The notes under the pieces were generated by a model. The model was not told the origin of the DNA. It ran no database searches and saw nothing but the letters and a program-made list of their open reading frames with translations. Below, piece after piece: positions 1 to 14,494 of a stretch of 64,000 nucleotides of DNA (position 1 is its first letter; the number at the start of each line of letters is the position of its first letter). The translations under genes and the position numbers were made by a program. The stretch lies in the NCBI RefSeq assembly GCF_041296385.1, contig NC_091014.1:14359578-14423577 (forward strand). The letters are read 5' to 3'. This stretch comes from Aphelocoma coerulescens (Eukaryota > Chordata > Aves > Passeriformes > Corvidae).

Positions 1-3000
1 ATTATAACCTGTTACTTTATTTAAAGACGTGAAATTTCTTGCTGCCATGTAATCTTGGCATTACAATTTTTTTTTCAATTTATTTTGTGTATTGCTGTAT
101 AAATTGTATATGTGGTAATTCACGCACAAATACTGAGGGAGGGTGCAGTTCGTAACCCCTAATTTTTTTCCTAAATGAAATATGAACCTTTTAGTATCAC
201 CACTATAAATATGGTTGAGTGGGGGGAAGGGAGGTCACAAGGATTCATTATTTGGTAGTGTACTCTGATACATACTATAGAGGCTGCAAACCGTATGTTT
301 TAAGCCAAAACAACAAAAAATAATTTTTCACTTTTTTTTCAGTGCCTGTCTTTAATCTCGTCCTTTAAATTAATGAGATATTAATTCCTCTTCCAGTATA
401 GCTTTAGAACCTTCTGGATTTAAGCAATCAGAAGTGATATTGAAGGTATTGAAGTGGCAAAGCTATCTTCAATCTCTGATGAATTTTAATTTGAATACCA
501 TTTAGAAACACTGGTGTGGGATTTAAGGTATACCTAAAGTTAAACAGTAAGATAGTTAGACTTTTAGGGTGTTGTTAATGCATACCTTTAGTGTGTTTTG
601 AGGCCAAAGGCTGAGTGATTTTGTTAATTCTCCAGTAATGCATGCTCCCATCATCTTTATATAAAAGTGATTTTTTTTTTTCCTAAACCATGTCTTATTC
701 TCTTTATTTAAAAGTACATGAAAAAACCCTAAAGAGTATATGGGCCTTTATGGAAACCTTTTTCCCTTTTTTCTTTCCTCTCCTCAGTTGAAAGCTCCTA
801 TTCTTGATTTTTTTCTGACATTTTGACTCAGGGGGCTATACAGTCTGCAACTCTTCATGGCCTCTGTCGTGTTCTCAAGCAGAAATCTGATTCACAGTTA
901 GAGGAAAATAACTTTGTACACTTCACAAAAAGTCTTTGGGGGAGGGTAATGAAATAACCCAAAAAATACAAATTTTCAGATTTTATAGCTTGTTTTCTCC
1001 CCTAAGAACCTCTTGGGAATTTGGAGAGATCTTCCAGAGTTTTCCTGTATGAGTTTTAATGAGTCAGTTTGCCTTCGTGACTCTGTTTCTCCATTTGTAA
1101 AAACAGATCTGTGATTTGTTTTAAGGAGATAATGAGTCTACAAAACAAATTCTACTCTTATTTTTTAACTCCGCTGATGTTTTTATTTATATATTCATAA
1201 AGAATGAAATACCCCCCCCCCCCGCAAACTAATACAAACCTCTTGAAAGGGGGACGGTTGAAATCTAAATATTTTTTTTTTTTAGCATACGTCTCTGTTC
1301 CACAAATATTGTGTTACAAATGCAGTAGTATGGATTGAAGTTATGAAACCATATATGTATCTTGAAGCTTTTCATGTCTGAAGGAAAAATTTGCTTAACT
1401 GTCACTTAGCCTTTTGGGTGAGTGTTTTTGCTGTCTGGGAAATTCCAGAGGCGAAATAATACTGACTCTTCAGACTAAATCTAGGGAGAGTTTCTCTTAG
1501 GACTAAGTAACCTCTTCAGGTTACTTTGAGGTAATGCAGCTCCTGATTTCTCTTGCACAGTTTCAGCACACACGACTATTAAAGTTCTGTTGGAAAGCAG
1601 CATAAATACAGAAATCAGTGTCAACACTGAAGGCCATGGTGTTTCTCCAGTTCTGATCTTGGTTTGACTAAGGACAGTCTTAATTTTGCATGCATGCTAA
1701 TACTAATTTTAGTAAGGACTATTTGTGGGACTGAGTTAAGGAGTGGTGTATGTAATTGTGGAATCGTGGTATTGTTCTGGCGAGATTAATGTAAATGAAA
1801 GTTTAATTAAAGTATTTTGCTGTTGTCATGCGACATTCTAACAAAATTTAGTAGGAGGGGTATAGATGGGTGAAGATATAAAATAGAACCCAATTCAGAC
1901 TTCTGCAGAGATCCTAAAGAAGTGCATCTATGTTATTTGCCTTGTGACTTCCATACAAATGAGTATTTGTGAATCTCTCAAAAGCAAATTTCGTTGGACA
2001 ATGTTTTTTCAACAGGTACACTGTTTAAGTGTTTTCACTGTGCAAATAATAGTTTTGATTTATTGTTGAGAGTGACACTTAAGGCATCTCTGGGGGGAAA
2101 AAAAGGTTCCAGCAAATGTGGAACACAGATTAGGAAAAAAACCCTCAATTCCATCCTTCCAAATTCTGGATTATTTAAAATATTAATTATAGTGGGCTTC
2201 TGAATTGTGCGAGATGGATATTTCTGTCTAGTTCAGTGTTCACATTTTCTTAGTAACCGAAGGATTGTACCCACAGAACCTGATTTCTTTGAGGATACAA
2301 AATTCTGCTCATGACCTTCATATTACAGAAAAAACCTGCTGTAGCGGTGTTCAAAGAAAAACTGCTGTTACCTTTAAGGCATAACAAACAAGTACTTAAA
2401 AGAAACCTTTTCAAGGTTTCCTATCCTTGCTAGGAGAAAATGACATTATTTTTATTTCCTCTTGCAAATCTTAATGTGTTAAGGAAAGAGGCAAGATTTT
2501 AAGCTGTTGGTTGTTAGAAAATTTTAGTAATTAAGGTTATCTGTAAACCTTTGAAGACAGTTTTGTTGCACAGAGTATTTTTTTGACATGCCTGACCTTG
2601 TATATTATTTTTCAGAATTAAAATGGGTAAGAAGTATGGTAAGTCAGTGTCCATTCAAGTTATGTATTTCAAAAGTGCATGTGAGGAATATATTATAGTT
2701 AACACACAGATTGCACCCTGTGCAAGTAGAGTATGCGTTACTTTTGCATATTGTATTACAAGAGTGCTGTCTCTTGTTTCGTGTGATAGTTCATGCATTG
2801 CTTAGGTGGAGATCCAGTGCTGTAAAACCTAGCTGAGACTTGGAAGGGACCAGCAATTTTGCAAATCAGGCACTTGCCAAAATAGTATTGTTCCTAGTTT
2901 TACAGTTTAGTTTTAAGTTAGCACTTGGATAGTGTGGATATAAAAATTTCATACTGCAGGCTCAGGTTAAGGAAAGCTTTTTTTATTTTATTTTCATTTG

Positions 3001-3186
3001 TAGTTGCGTTTTGTGTATTTGATACCATTGTAATCTAGGTAATCATTCACTTTTATATCTTCATTGCAAAAAAAAATTGCCATCAAGTTCAAAGACGAGA
3101 TGATAAGACTAAATTTTCACTACATTATTGTAATTTATATTGCAATTTAAGAAGGAAGACATATAATCTGTTGCTGGCCCCCTTAT
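1..3186 (+). other. AT-rich noncoding DNA, probably KMT2E leader intron
   Basis: I see no coding exon, CpG-rich promoter or RNA gene here. It holds a C12 run (1212-1223) and scattered T-rich tracts. A 23-nt segment at 2616-2638 flanked by good splice sites is discussed as a finding. Confidence 0.5.
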
Positions 3187-4290
3187 CATAGAATGGTGTG
3201 AGTTGGAAAGGACCTTGAAAATCACCTTGTTCCAATGCCCTTGCCATGGGCAGGGACACCTTCCACTAGACTGGGGTGCTCAAAGCCTCATCCAGTCTGG
3301 CCTTGAACTTCCAGGAATGGGACATGCACTCACTGCTTCCCTGGGCAACCTGTTCCTAGTGCCTCAGCACTCTCACAGTAAAGAATTTCTTCCTACCATC
3401 TAATCTAAACCTCTCATCTTTTGGTTTAAAACTTTTCCCCCTTGTCCTATCACTATCTACTCACATAAAATGTCACTCTCCCTCTTTTTTTATAAGCCCC
3501 ATCTCGGTAGTGAAAGGCTTCATTGAGGTGTTCGGAGATTTCTCGTCTCCAGGCTGAATAACCCCTGTTCTCTCAGCCTGTCTTTGTAGGAGAGGTGCTC
3601 AGCCCTCTGGATTATCGTTGTGACCTCCTCTGGACCTGCTCTCCACTTCTTTCTTGTGTTGTGGACCCCAGAGCTTTATGAACTGCAGGTGGGATTTCTT
3701 GAGAGTGGAGTAGAGGGGCAGAATCTTGACCTTCTGCCCATGCTGCTTTTGATGCAGCCGAGGGCATGGTTGGCTTTCTGGGCTGTGAGCACACGCTGCC
3801 GAACTGTGTTGTGCTGCTTGTGAGCCAGCACCTGCAAGCCTCTATGCTCCTCAGGGCTGTTCTCCACCCATTCTCTGCCCAGCCTGTACTTGTGCTTCAG
3901 ATTGCCCTGACGCAGGTGCAGCACCTTTCACTTGGCTGTGTTGAATTTCAAGAGGTTCACACAGGCCCACCTCTCAAGCATGTCAGGGTTCCTCTGGATG
4001 ATACGCCTTCCCTCCTGAGTGTTGCCACACCACAGAGCTTCATGTTGTTGACAAACTTTCTGAGACTGTGTTTAATCCATGTCACCAACAAAGATTTTAA
4101 ACAGCTGTGGTCCCAATACCAGTTCAGGAGGAATGCTGCTCATCACTTGTCTCCACTTTTACATCAAGCTTGACAACTTGCAACTTGAACGAATGCAACC
4201 ATGCAGCCAGTTCCATATCCACCAAATGGTCCATCCATCACATTCATGTCTCTCCATTTTAGAGTTAAGGATGTTGTGCAGAACCGTTAT
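3187..4290 (-). mobile_element. CR1 LINE fragment, 3' part, minus strand
   Basis: The + strand starts CATAGAATGGTGTGAGTTGGAAAGG, or read from the other strand the CR1 3' end CCTTTCC...CATTCTATG. It continues through the avian CR1 3' UTR and C-terminal ORF2 (reverse-transcriptase) region in reverse, as in GAGTAGAGGGGCAGAATC and ATGCAGCC..GGTTGGCTTTCTGGGCTG. It is 5'-truncated near 4290, as usual for CR1. The reading frame is broken, so it is a dead copy. The open frame across 3766-4173 is on the antisense strand of this element. Confidence 0.9.
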
Positions 4291-7200
4291 TTATCAGTCA
4301 CAGAAACTGATGAAACTAACAGCCTATATTTGCCACTTGAGAATTTAAAATTGTATACAGGATGGTAGATTTGGGTCTTTTACCCTGAAGAGTTATGAAT
4401 ACTTAAATTTGTTTGGTGTTCATTACTCTTTAACTTTTCAAAATAGATAGGGCTAAAGATACTTTTTAACAGTTGGTGATGCTCTTAGGTTGCCTTGAGT
4501 AGACAGAGGCACCTAACTTCTCATTAGAATGGTTATAATGGGGCTGGGTTGAAAACTGTATCACAAAACAGATGATATTCCAAGTCTAGATGGTTAATCC
4601 TGTTTTAACTATTGGTTTAAAGAAACATTTCCAATATGGAGTGGTTTTAGTCAGTTCTGCTTAAACTGAAGACTTGAGAATTACAGCAGTTTATATACAG
4701 CTTTTGAGGAAGGTACAGAGTGATTACATGTCTCCTTTGGTTTCCAAACCTATCATTCTAGAGCTGTGGAAGAAACATGAATAGTTTATATATAATTCGT
4801 AAACAATACAGTAGTTATTTTACTGGTGATAAGGGTAAGGTTCCTCCCTCAAATGCCTTACCAAGTTATTCAGCTGATTTTTTTTTTATTTCTTTTGCTT
4901 AGAATAGGAACGTTTGATGTGAATCTTTAATACCTTTAATATTATGCAGGATTTTTATGAATGACTGTGTTGTGGGGTTCTTTTAAATGTTTGTCTTACT
5001 TTCCAGTCATATCTTTTGTGCTGAAAGACAAATGAAAGCCAAACACTGCATCTTTTTGTCCCCTTCTGTGTGGCAGTAGTAGTGAAAATTAAAAGCCATG
5101 TGTTGAGCTTCCATTGCTGGGCAGAATTTCTTTGTGCTTGAAGATTAGGTATTTTCTGTCTCTGTTACTACAGTTGAAAATACATACTGAAACCTCCTTT
5201 GAAAACACAAAGCTATAGAGTTAAAATGCATGGAATATAAATTTCCTAACCCAAGTAATACAGTTTTGCAAGATAATTGCAACTGAAAATAAATTGGGAT
5301 TTGTTTTCTTGAAAGTAGGAAAGATCTTTTGATCTTAACACTTCGGGTTTTTTTGTGTGTGTCCTTGAACATGATATAGTCCCTCCATCTGTTCCCTCAT
5401 TTTTTCTTGCCAGTACCCTCCCCAAGTTTTTGTAAAGAACATTGAAATACTGCCAAATTGTTACCAAAAAATATAGTCTAGGTTGAACTGTAATTAAAAT
5501 TACACAAAGGAGTTCTTCTAACTGCCAGAAAGAATTAAAAGTTTGTGTTTGAAAGACTGTGACTTTCTGACTTGCTTCTGTTTAGATTCCTAGGCCTAAG
5601 TGTAGCAGTTAGGTGAATGTTTACAAATTGCTTCCATGAGTAAAAGTGGAAGCACTGTTGAACTAGTTGGGTAAATCAAATGCCACAGATTAAAAAGAGG
5701 AGCTAGTTTTTTGAATCTACATAAGTGAAAACATATCAAAACAAAAATATGTTTAGCTGAAGTGTCAGACTTGAAATAAGTCAAAAGAATTTACTTCTTC
5801 TGTAGTAGGTAGCTAATAATTACGGTAGACTCCCAAGTCTTACTAAGCAGCATAGAAAAAATTAATTAGTCTATTTGATTTCATGAAGCCAGCAAAATGT
5901 TTATAGTGTTGAAGGCAACACCAATATCTATTTTTAGCCACAGATTTTTCCATCCCAAAATCTGTACTTGTTGGGAGGAATTTGGTGGCTGAATTGCCAT
6001 TACTGTTATATTTAATAAAAAATAAGTAGACTTAGCCCATACAGTTATAGACATGAATTAGAATTCTTACAGAATGTGGACTGTATCTATTTGCAGAAAG
6101 CCTTTATATTTTAGGATGTTTGTCAAGAGTAACAACGTAAGGTAACAGATGTAATGTTTTCTTGGTGAGCAATTGCTAAGTCACAGGTATTTTGTCTAAG
6201 TTTAATCAACTGCTTTTTATCATTTTGTGCTAGATGGAGAAATAAGCATTTGCAATAAAATAGCTGACACAAAAAATGACATAAAGCCAAGATACTTTTA
6301 CTGGGAAATTACATTATTAGTGTTCTTAGCCTTTGAATTCTTCATTAAAGTCATTTTACATTCTCAGTGATATACCATAGCAGGCTAATGTTAGGTAGCT
6401 AATATGTATACTTCTTCAAGCAATAAGTGATATTGCTTTGAAAAAATAATTTTTCTCTTACTTCTCTTCATTTGCTGTACTTGTTTTATAGTTTACAGTT
6501 CTTTGACTCTCCAGCTCAAATAATTGATGTTTTGAATGGCTAGGCCTTTTTTTGTGTGACTTACTTTCAGTTGTATAGCAGGTGTTTAGTAAACTTAGAA
6601 ACATCAAGCAATTTGCAGTTAATTTTCAATTTTGGTTGAGTTCTGCAAATAGAAAACAAAATCTGTAAGCATGGTGTGTGTTTGAATATTCTCTGCTTAC
6701 TGTGTCTTTGATAGATTTCTGTTCAATAAACTAATTCTTACTCTTTCTGTGACTGCTTTTACCTTTATTTCCCTTCTACCACTCATTCTTTTTCTCTTCC
6801 TAGTCCCATATTTTGTCTAACTTCCACTGAGAGAAGAAAAGGAGTGAAGAGAGTGAGGAGGTAAGGGCAAGTCTTCATGTTTTAAGGGACTGATGTAAAT
6901 ATTTGAGTAAGAGACACTGCTTTCACTCACGGGAATAAGCAAGAGCAACACTGTTGGACCAGATAGTAAAGGAAAATAGCTTATGTCCAGTGGAAAGCAG
7001 CTTTGCTGTATAGCAGAGACTTGGGTAAACTGGCAGACTTACTCTTGGTTTATACTTAAAAGTGTGGCTTGCTCTGTGCAGACTAGAGTCTGTGTAGTGC
7101 ATGTTATGACCTGTGTACTGATGGAAACCTTGTTACATGATAGGAACTCAATTTTTTAATGCATAAATCTTGGATACCATGAAGGAGACAGGGGTTTTCA

Positions 7201-7310
7201 TTTCTTTCTTTGAGATACTAAACTCTGACCAATTCGTAAAGTTTGGCTGCTCTTTGTTGAAGGTAAAATCCTCTGTTTGTCTCAGGATGTTCATAAGCCA
7301 AAAGAAACAG
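4291..7310 (+). other. AT-rich noncoding DNA, probably KMT2E leader intron
   Basis: This is unique-looking AT-rich sequence between two CR1 fragments. No reading frame resembles a protein I know and no promoter-like GC-rich stretch occurs. Confidence 0.5.
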
Positions 7311-7478
7311 TTTGCCCAGAGAAGTTGTGGATGCCCCGTTGCTGGAAGTGTTGAAGGCCAGGTTGGATGGGGACCCTAAACAGCCTGGTAGCAGAATGTG
7401 TCCCTACCCGTGGCAGGGTTGTTGGAACTGGATGATCTTTTGGGTCCCTTCCAACCCAAGCCATTTTGTGATTCTGTG
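7311..7478 (+). mobile_element. CR1 LINE short 3' fragment, plus strand
   Basis: It begins TGCCCAGAGAAGTTGTGGATG, a standard internal CR1 3' UTR landmark, and runs through AAGGCCAGGTTGGATGGGG. It ends GGGTCCCTTCCAACCC followed by the 8-bp CR1 tail units ATTTTGTG and ATTCTGTG (7463-7478). It is about 168 bp and heavily truncated. Confidence 0.9.
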
Positions 7479-10400
7479 CTAGTAAACCATGCTCATTTGC
7501 ACTACTTTAAAATCAAAGTTGGAGGAGGAGTCTTACTTTGTCAGCTGTAATAGCAGTATTTCTGTTGGTCTTATCATCAAGTAGGTCTGTGTCAGTACAA
7601 CCAATAATGTCATAAAACAGAAATTTGACAGGGCTAGGAGCTTAGTACCCTTGAGCTCTCTGAAGCTTACTGAAAATTCAAAAGGTGATGGGGGCAGCTA
7701 TGAGCAGTATCCTGCAAGAAACAGGGAGAGGAAGCATAGTAATTTTAGCCATTATCTGTCATGCTTAACTTCAAACCAGCCATAGCAGGTACTTTTTTGG
7801 GTTTTTGTCTGTCTGACAGGGCACATGAGGAGGAAGAAGTTAGATGGACATGAGTACTGACAATGTGTAGGTGACAGTGGACAGCATAGGAGGTTTTTGA
7901 GGGGCTTGTGAGTGAGGCTGGAAGAGTTATTGTGATGGGGAGGAAGATACTGCTGGGAGGGATATAGAGAACATTAAATCAGTGGGAATGTTTGAGCACA
8001 CGCTAAAAATACCAGATTCCTTTTAGAACACGTTTCTTCTATATGATGTGCCAGAGTTGGTCATTAATAGGTCTTAATTTGTGTATTTGAGTGTGCCTAC
8101 TATGTCATATTTTTCCTACTCCCCTTTCTTACTTGTCTCAGCACAAATTAGAAGTAAGCCGCTAATTTATCTGTTACATTACCATGGAAAGCAGCAAACA
8201 GTAGCAAAGGTCTTAAATTGGACTCACAGTTGTTCCCAAGCCTGCACAGTTCTTACTGCACCTGCAGTGGTGTAACATCTGGAAGTTGGATATCCATCCT
8301 AATCTCTTAGGAAAATCTATACAGTTATGGAGCATGTTAGGGGAAACAGAGAAAACTTCCTTGTATGTAAGATCAGTCATTTATTCATGTATTCTGCTTC
8401 TAGGTCTGATTAAAGATGTGTTACCTTCTGAGAAACACACAGCAATGAATAAATATTGATTACTTTATACATTTATTTATGGTATGTGTATATATGCTGC
8501 ATATTTTTTCCACATTTGTGTGTTGATACATGCATATACATATATACATGTGCATAGTGTAGTTCACTATTTGAAGGATATCTAGAGTATGCCATTAAAA
8601 TGCCAGTTGCTCTTGCAAATTTTAAAAATAACCTAATTCTTGTTAGACTTGTATGCTCAGAGCACTAGTAGAAAGCAGTTTAGAAAAGCATGATTTTATT
8701 TAGTAAAATCCTCTTTAAATCTTCTCTCTTCTCACTTTCCCCGTTAGAAAAAAATTAAAAAAAAACAAACAGAAAAACCCAAGAAACAAATGAAACCCAA
8801 CACACACATACCTCCCAAACCAAAAGCAAACAAATTCCAAAGAGGAGAAAAACCTGTAGGTAGGAAAGCCAAGTAGTAAAGCTTAGTTTGTTGGTTTTGT
8901 GACAGTTTAGGACATGAGTTTTCACACTGTATTTGTGGACTCTGCCAAACTATTGGTAGTTGCATTTTTAATTAGATTTCTCCTGTATAGATCGTGCTAG
9001 GGCATAGGTGTTTCAACTTTCCTTAGCTCCATTATTGTGGATTTCTTGGGATCAAGGGTGGTTTCCATGACCATGGGTTAAAATTATTGGCCTGTAAATC
9101 TGAAGGAAAGTATGACAAGAATTGCTTTTGCTCATGATTGCAAAACGTGTACACATATGATGTAATTGGAGGGAGGAGGAGAATGTTTAGATTGCATTCT
9201 CAATAAATCCAGTTTATGCGTAGAAGATGCATGGTGAGGTAATAAAATACAATAAAACAGAATACTACCTTTTGGTCATCTATTACCTGAGATGACTTTG
9301 TATAAACAAGTAACAATAAGATATGCAGGAGTCAGCAGAGGTCTGAAAGCAGTAAATACAGTCTTGGAAATCTTTGCATCTTGACTGAAAGACCTTATTG
9401 GTATCAGAAACAGTAATTAGTTTTGTAGTGATTCTTAGTAATTTTGGAGCCAACCTGGACTCACAGTAGCATGGATTTTCAGCTGGGAACAAATGGAAGT
9501 TAGAGTTTTGGTTTGGGCTTAGTGGTGTAGAACACTTTTACAATCAAATTGACTTGAAGTTACAACCAGGTTAGCATTGTGAGCTGGTTAAACTGAAAGG
9601 TTTTGCTTGGCTCAAGACTGTCACACAGGTAGTTTATGTGTTCTAACGCTGATTTTTTTTTTTTATCTGTAAGTCTCATAACTCTTCTACCCTTTCTCTT
9701 TTCCCTTGGTCAGTGCTTGAGTGGAAAATTGCCTGTTTCAGCAATTTCATTTGTTGCTTAAAGTTAATTCCCTTAAGATTTGTACGCATCTCATGAAAAT
9801 GAGCCTTTTTATATACTTTATAACTAATGTGTGTATTCTGATACTTAGTGCTGCTCCAGGAAATGGTTACTAATTTCTTGACTGGATTTAAAGGTGTGAG
9901 GCAAGGGGTTTACCAGTACTCTTAGTTTAGCAAAGTACACTCTTCTGTACTTGTGTTCAGGGGAAATAAGCTTTACTTAAATATGAGGTGAACTGTCCAT
10001 TGTGGGATAAGTTGGGAAACAGTGTAATTTTTTAGGTGTTTGGGACTCTTGGCCATTTCAGTTACTCCGTTTACTACATATGGGAAAATTATTGCTTTTT
10101 CCTTTTATGTATTTTGTAATACATATTTCAAGTTACATAATTTTGCTTTTAAGTAAAGGTAGTTGTCATATGTAGATAGATTAGAAGGTTTTGATTAATT
10201 TTTCTTCAACTCTAGTTCTGTGGATTTTGTATATGGACCTTGTGAAAATAGAGTAGATAAAGAGATGGTAATTTGGTTAGTATATTAATATTTCTGTAGT
10301 GACATTAGTTAAGGACTTTAAGGTGAAGTTGTATGCGTCAGTATAAAATCTAAATAATTATTTATCTTCAACCAGCACTGTTTCTCTAATGAAATACTTA

Positions 10401-13400
10401 GCCTAATTATAGGCTAATTAGAATTAAGTTTTCCTCCTTAAACCTCTGTGTTTAGGGAGAGCCTGGTAATTCTCTTTGCAGAGGCATTCTGTGATGAAAT
10501 CTCCCAAATCTTGAAACTGTCTAATAACTAATAGTTATTAGATATCTAATATTCTAATATCTAATAAAATCTAAACTATCTAATAACTATTTTTTTAATC
10601 TTGTAATTGTTGATGGGTGATTACTGATAACTGCAATTGGCAGGAAAAATATTGAAGAACTTACATGTATATTGAAGTCATAAAAACAGTAACAATAAGA
10701 TTTAGTATTTTTGTAATGCCTAGTGATGTGAGAAATTTGAACTGATTTAGCAATCAACTTAATTTAGTGTAGTCTTCAGTGTGTGGGAAATTCTTATATT
10801 TGAGGTAGGATATAATTTAACTGTAAGCTTAATTCATTATTTCACTGATGTCCTTTTTTTAATTAGAAAACAAATGTTAAGTTGCTTTGTTCTTAACTTC
10901 TGTAGTAACTGTATTTTTTATAACTTCTGTATGCTTTTTGTTTTTTGTATTTGTCACATGACAATAGAATCTGAAAATTGATTCATAGAAAGGGAACAAC
11001 AAGGAACAGTAACCCTGTGTAAAAAGCTGTCAGAGATGTGAAGAATAGTAAAAACAGCTTTCATTAATTTTCTTTTTCCCTCTGGTTTTTGTAGTATTAG
11101 ACGTAAATATGGTTAAAAACAACACCAACAAACGAAAAACCCACACCATATTGTAATAAATAACATTAAGTATTATAAGTAATAATACTATCTTGATATA
11201 TTGATGTCTCTTTAGGATTTTTTAATATTTAAGACAAGTTGTTACTGGTGTTGCCACCATCTCTTATAATTGATTTTTATGGAAAGTTTTGTATCTCTGC
11301 ATCTAGATGAGAGCTTTAGTATTCTTAGACATACAACATAGGGTTTAGCAGGTTTAAAACTACTGATGTAATTTCAGGAGATCACCCGCTTAATTTCTGA
11401 TTCAGGAGCTGAGCTGTCTCTGTTTGGGGCTTTTTCCTCCTTTGTGTACCAGTGGAAAAGTTAAATTTTTTCTTCTGATGTGACACAAGTGGTCTTAGCG
11501 GGATGTAACAGAAAGGAAATGTGGTCTTTGTTAGACCACAGAATAATGTTGTGTAAGTGGAATACCTCAGGGATAATATGTAAGGGTTTTTTTGTTCTTT
11601 AATGCATAAATTATGTTCTCTGTACAAAGTCATAGAAATTAATATTTTGGAATGTATTATGCTCTTACACTTCTGTTGTTAGAATACAATTAATTTTTTA
11701 AAAAAGGGTTCTGGTGTCATAAAGTGGATCATGAGAAGTATGGTGAGGCTTCAAATATTTTAGACTTGATGTGGCTGTTGAGTCAAAAAGCTCCTGTGTA
11801 TTCTGTAGAGACGAAAAGTGCCATTAAAACTATAAACCAGTATGAGTGAGCAGTGAAGTGTGATGGGTGTGAAGAGGTTGATCTTGGACAAGATAAATGT
11901 TTTAACCAGATAGAACAGAAATTTGTTTGGGTATAAGATGAGCATTCTATTATTAGGGCAAGAGAAACTTTCTTACTGCAACTAAATAAAAGCAAAATTT
12001 ATTTTAATAGGGGATGGGTTTTTTTCATGTAATAAAGGTGTAGGGTGATTATGAGAAAATTTGGTGAATCTAAGACATTGCCAAAATTCTTTCAGAGCTT
12101 AGAGTGTACTATCACTAATAGAGTGGACTATAACAAAATTGGAGGGCCTCTACTGTTGTTAATTAAGGTACAGTAGATGATCCATTTTGTCCAGTAAAGA
12201 GCTGATCAAGGAACTTTGGACTAGCAGTTTGTATATAGTGGCTTTTAACTCTGTGACTGAAATTAACTGGACAAACCAGTGTGGTCTTCCTATCTTTAAA
12301 ATTCATGTACTGCTTGAAGAAAGACTTTCTTAAACAGGAAGTTGTGGAAATGAGTGTACCTATGAAAACCGTTTCTTAAAGGCCACGGATGACAGATTGT
12401 CAGAGTTCTGAAAGAATAATTACTTGAAATAGATGGATACTTGCAGAAATTGGAAAGTACCACATCATGACAGCAGATAGTATTCAGCTTCAAAGGATAA
12501 GCAATCTCTTCTTAGATAAAATTCCCCAGTGGTTGTGTTATTTCCTTTCTGAACTTATAAAAGTACTGGGAATGTAAGTATGTCATGACAATGCTTCTGT
12601 TTCTGTTGGTGAGCCTACTTTCTGTTGGCAGAAAATAATTATTTCCCATCATCCCAAATTTGACATCACTGTAGTGATCATTATTGGATGGCCTATATAT
12701 AAGGTCACAGTTTTGTTTAATAAGTGGGTGTAGTGTTACTAATTTATCCTAGATCTCCCCCCACTCCCATTACGAGCATTTGTTGAGCATGGCTACTCAT
12801 AAATAATGAGCAGTATTTGTTTGAATTAACTTGGCTGTATAAGTATTGCAAGCCAGTGACTGCCTCCATTCTTCCATACTTAACTGTAGGTAGAGGAAAA
12901 GCGTTAGAGGGTTTTGTGTGTGTGATGAAAAAGGTGGTAAAAACCAGTGAGTTACTATTGCAGTCATGTTCCACTTCCGTTTAGGTGACACAACATCTAT
13001 TTATTGCTCTTCAGGCAAAAAAAAAATTTGATTCCTCAAGTTTCTGATTTTATTCAGTGTAGATCAGGGTATTAAAATTTCTGATTGAATTCTGACAGAG
13101 CTGTATTTGAGTAGCTTGCCATAGGATAGGAGGTTTGTTTTGGCTGTATGTCCCCCCCCCCCTTTTTTGTTGTTGCTTTTTTTGTTTTGTTTGTTTGTTC
13201 TTGTGGTTTTTGAGCAAGAATGGTGATGTATTTGCTTTGTCAGAGATTGTCATTAATTCAGATATGCATTAGCCGCTGATTTTCAATGTATACATAGCTC
13301 TAAAAACATATGTGTAGCTCTTCTTCTGCATTACATTTAAAAAAGCGCCCCAAATATCGCTTGATTATCAGATTTGGTAAGCAAATCTCTTCTTTCTGTG

Positions 13401-14494
13401 TTGACAGTGGAGGTCAATTGAATATATGATGTTTGGGTAACCTCAGGGGGTGTTTTTGCCTGCATTATTTTACAGCTGATGCTCTACCTGGTTAGAAGTG
13501 TTTAAAACCGCACCATCACCAAAATCAAGTTAAAGTACAAGAAATACCTAAGTGAGCACCTTGATCCCAGGCAGCGGTGTCCAGTATGTCTTTTAGACCT
13601 ACATTGAACCACTAAAACTGTTTTTTTAGAATTACCTCGTAACAGGCATAAAGTAAAAAGTCCATTCTGCTAATGCTTTGGTAGCATAGGTCACACTGCA
13701 GGGAGTAATGGAACAGCCATTAACCCTGGGCTAGCCGATATACCTGGATTTAAAACATTCATGGTTTCAGTTACTGGGTAATTTTTTTACTTTTTCAGAA
13801 GGTGGGAACTAAATGGTGATTTGGTGTTTCCTGTAAATTGTAGGTGCAGCTGTTCAGGATTCTGCCCTACAAGTAGAGTTACCTGTATGGTGGCAAAATG
13901 AGAGCTCACTTAAACTGTTAGAGGGGTTTACGGTTTTCTTCATTTTCTACTATTTTCTACTGAAAATACTCTATACCTGCTTTTGGTTTAACATATTTTT
14001 CTTGCTACTTATTCTTGAAAATAGTATGTTTTTTCTTAATTTTATGCATAGCTAGTGATACGGTTTGTTATTTGTGGTATTTAGTAAGAAAACGCCAGCA
14101 TTTAAATGAGGAAAGCAAAATATTCCGAAGGTTACTTGGCCTGATAGCTTTCCAGTTCACTGTATTTGGTGTCTCACATAATAGGACCAAAAAACACCTT
14201 TTGCTGTTTAGAAGGAGAATGAACTGTACGTTTAGGCACTTCAAGCATCTTGGTATGTTCTTATGTTAATTGCTAAATTTCAGTATTACAAAATTTAGGA
14301 AGTTAGATGAAGACTTACTGCCATCTCATACTTTAGAGATGTCTTGTACATGCCACTTTGTCATCCTGAAAGATGACCTATTCAATAAAAGAAGACAATT
14401 CAGATTTCATTCCATAGTGTTTGTCTGAAGTTCATTTTTCGCTGGGGGCTTGTGGGTTTTTGTCATCATAGTGTTTGACAAGGATAAGATGTTA
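7479..14494 (+). other. AT-rich noncoding DNA, probably KMT2E leader intron
   Basis: No exon is recognised. It contains an A/C-rich tract (about 8748-8830), a short hairpin (10398-10417), a TCTAATA repeat cluster with a 21-bp perfect palindrome (10521-10541), and a C11T6 tract at 13152-13168. Confidence 0.5.
8748..8830 (+). repeat. A/C-rich low-complexity tract
   Basis: Runs of A with scattered C (AAAAACAAACAG, AAACCCAACACACAC). The low complexity explains the open frame on the minus strand here. Confidence 0.7.

Noticed and set aside
1..3186. KMT2E promoter within the window
   Set aside because: No CpG-rich stretch or GC-rich first exon is visible in the first 16 kb, so the promoter is more likely upstream of base 1.
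3766..4173. 135-codon + strand open frame
   Set aside because: It lies antisense inside the minus-strand CR1 fragment and has no domain.
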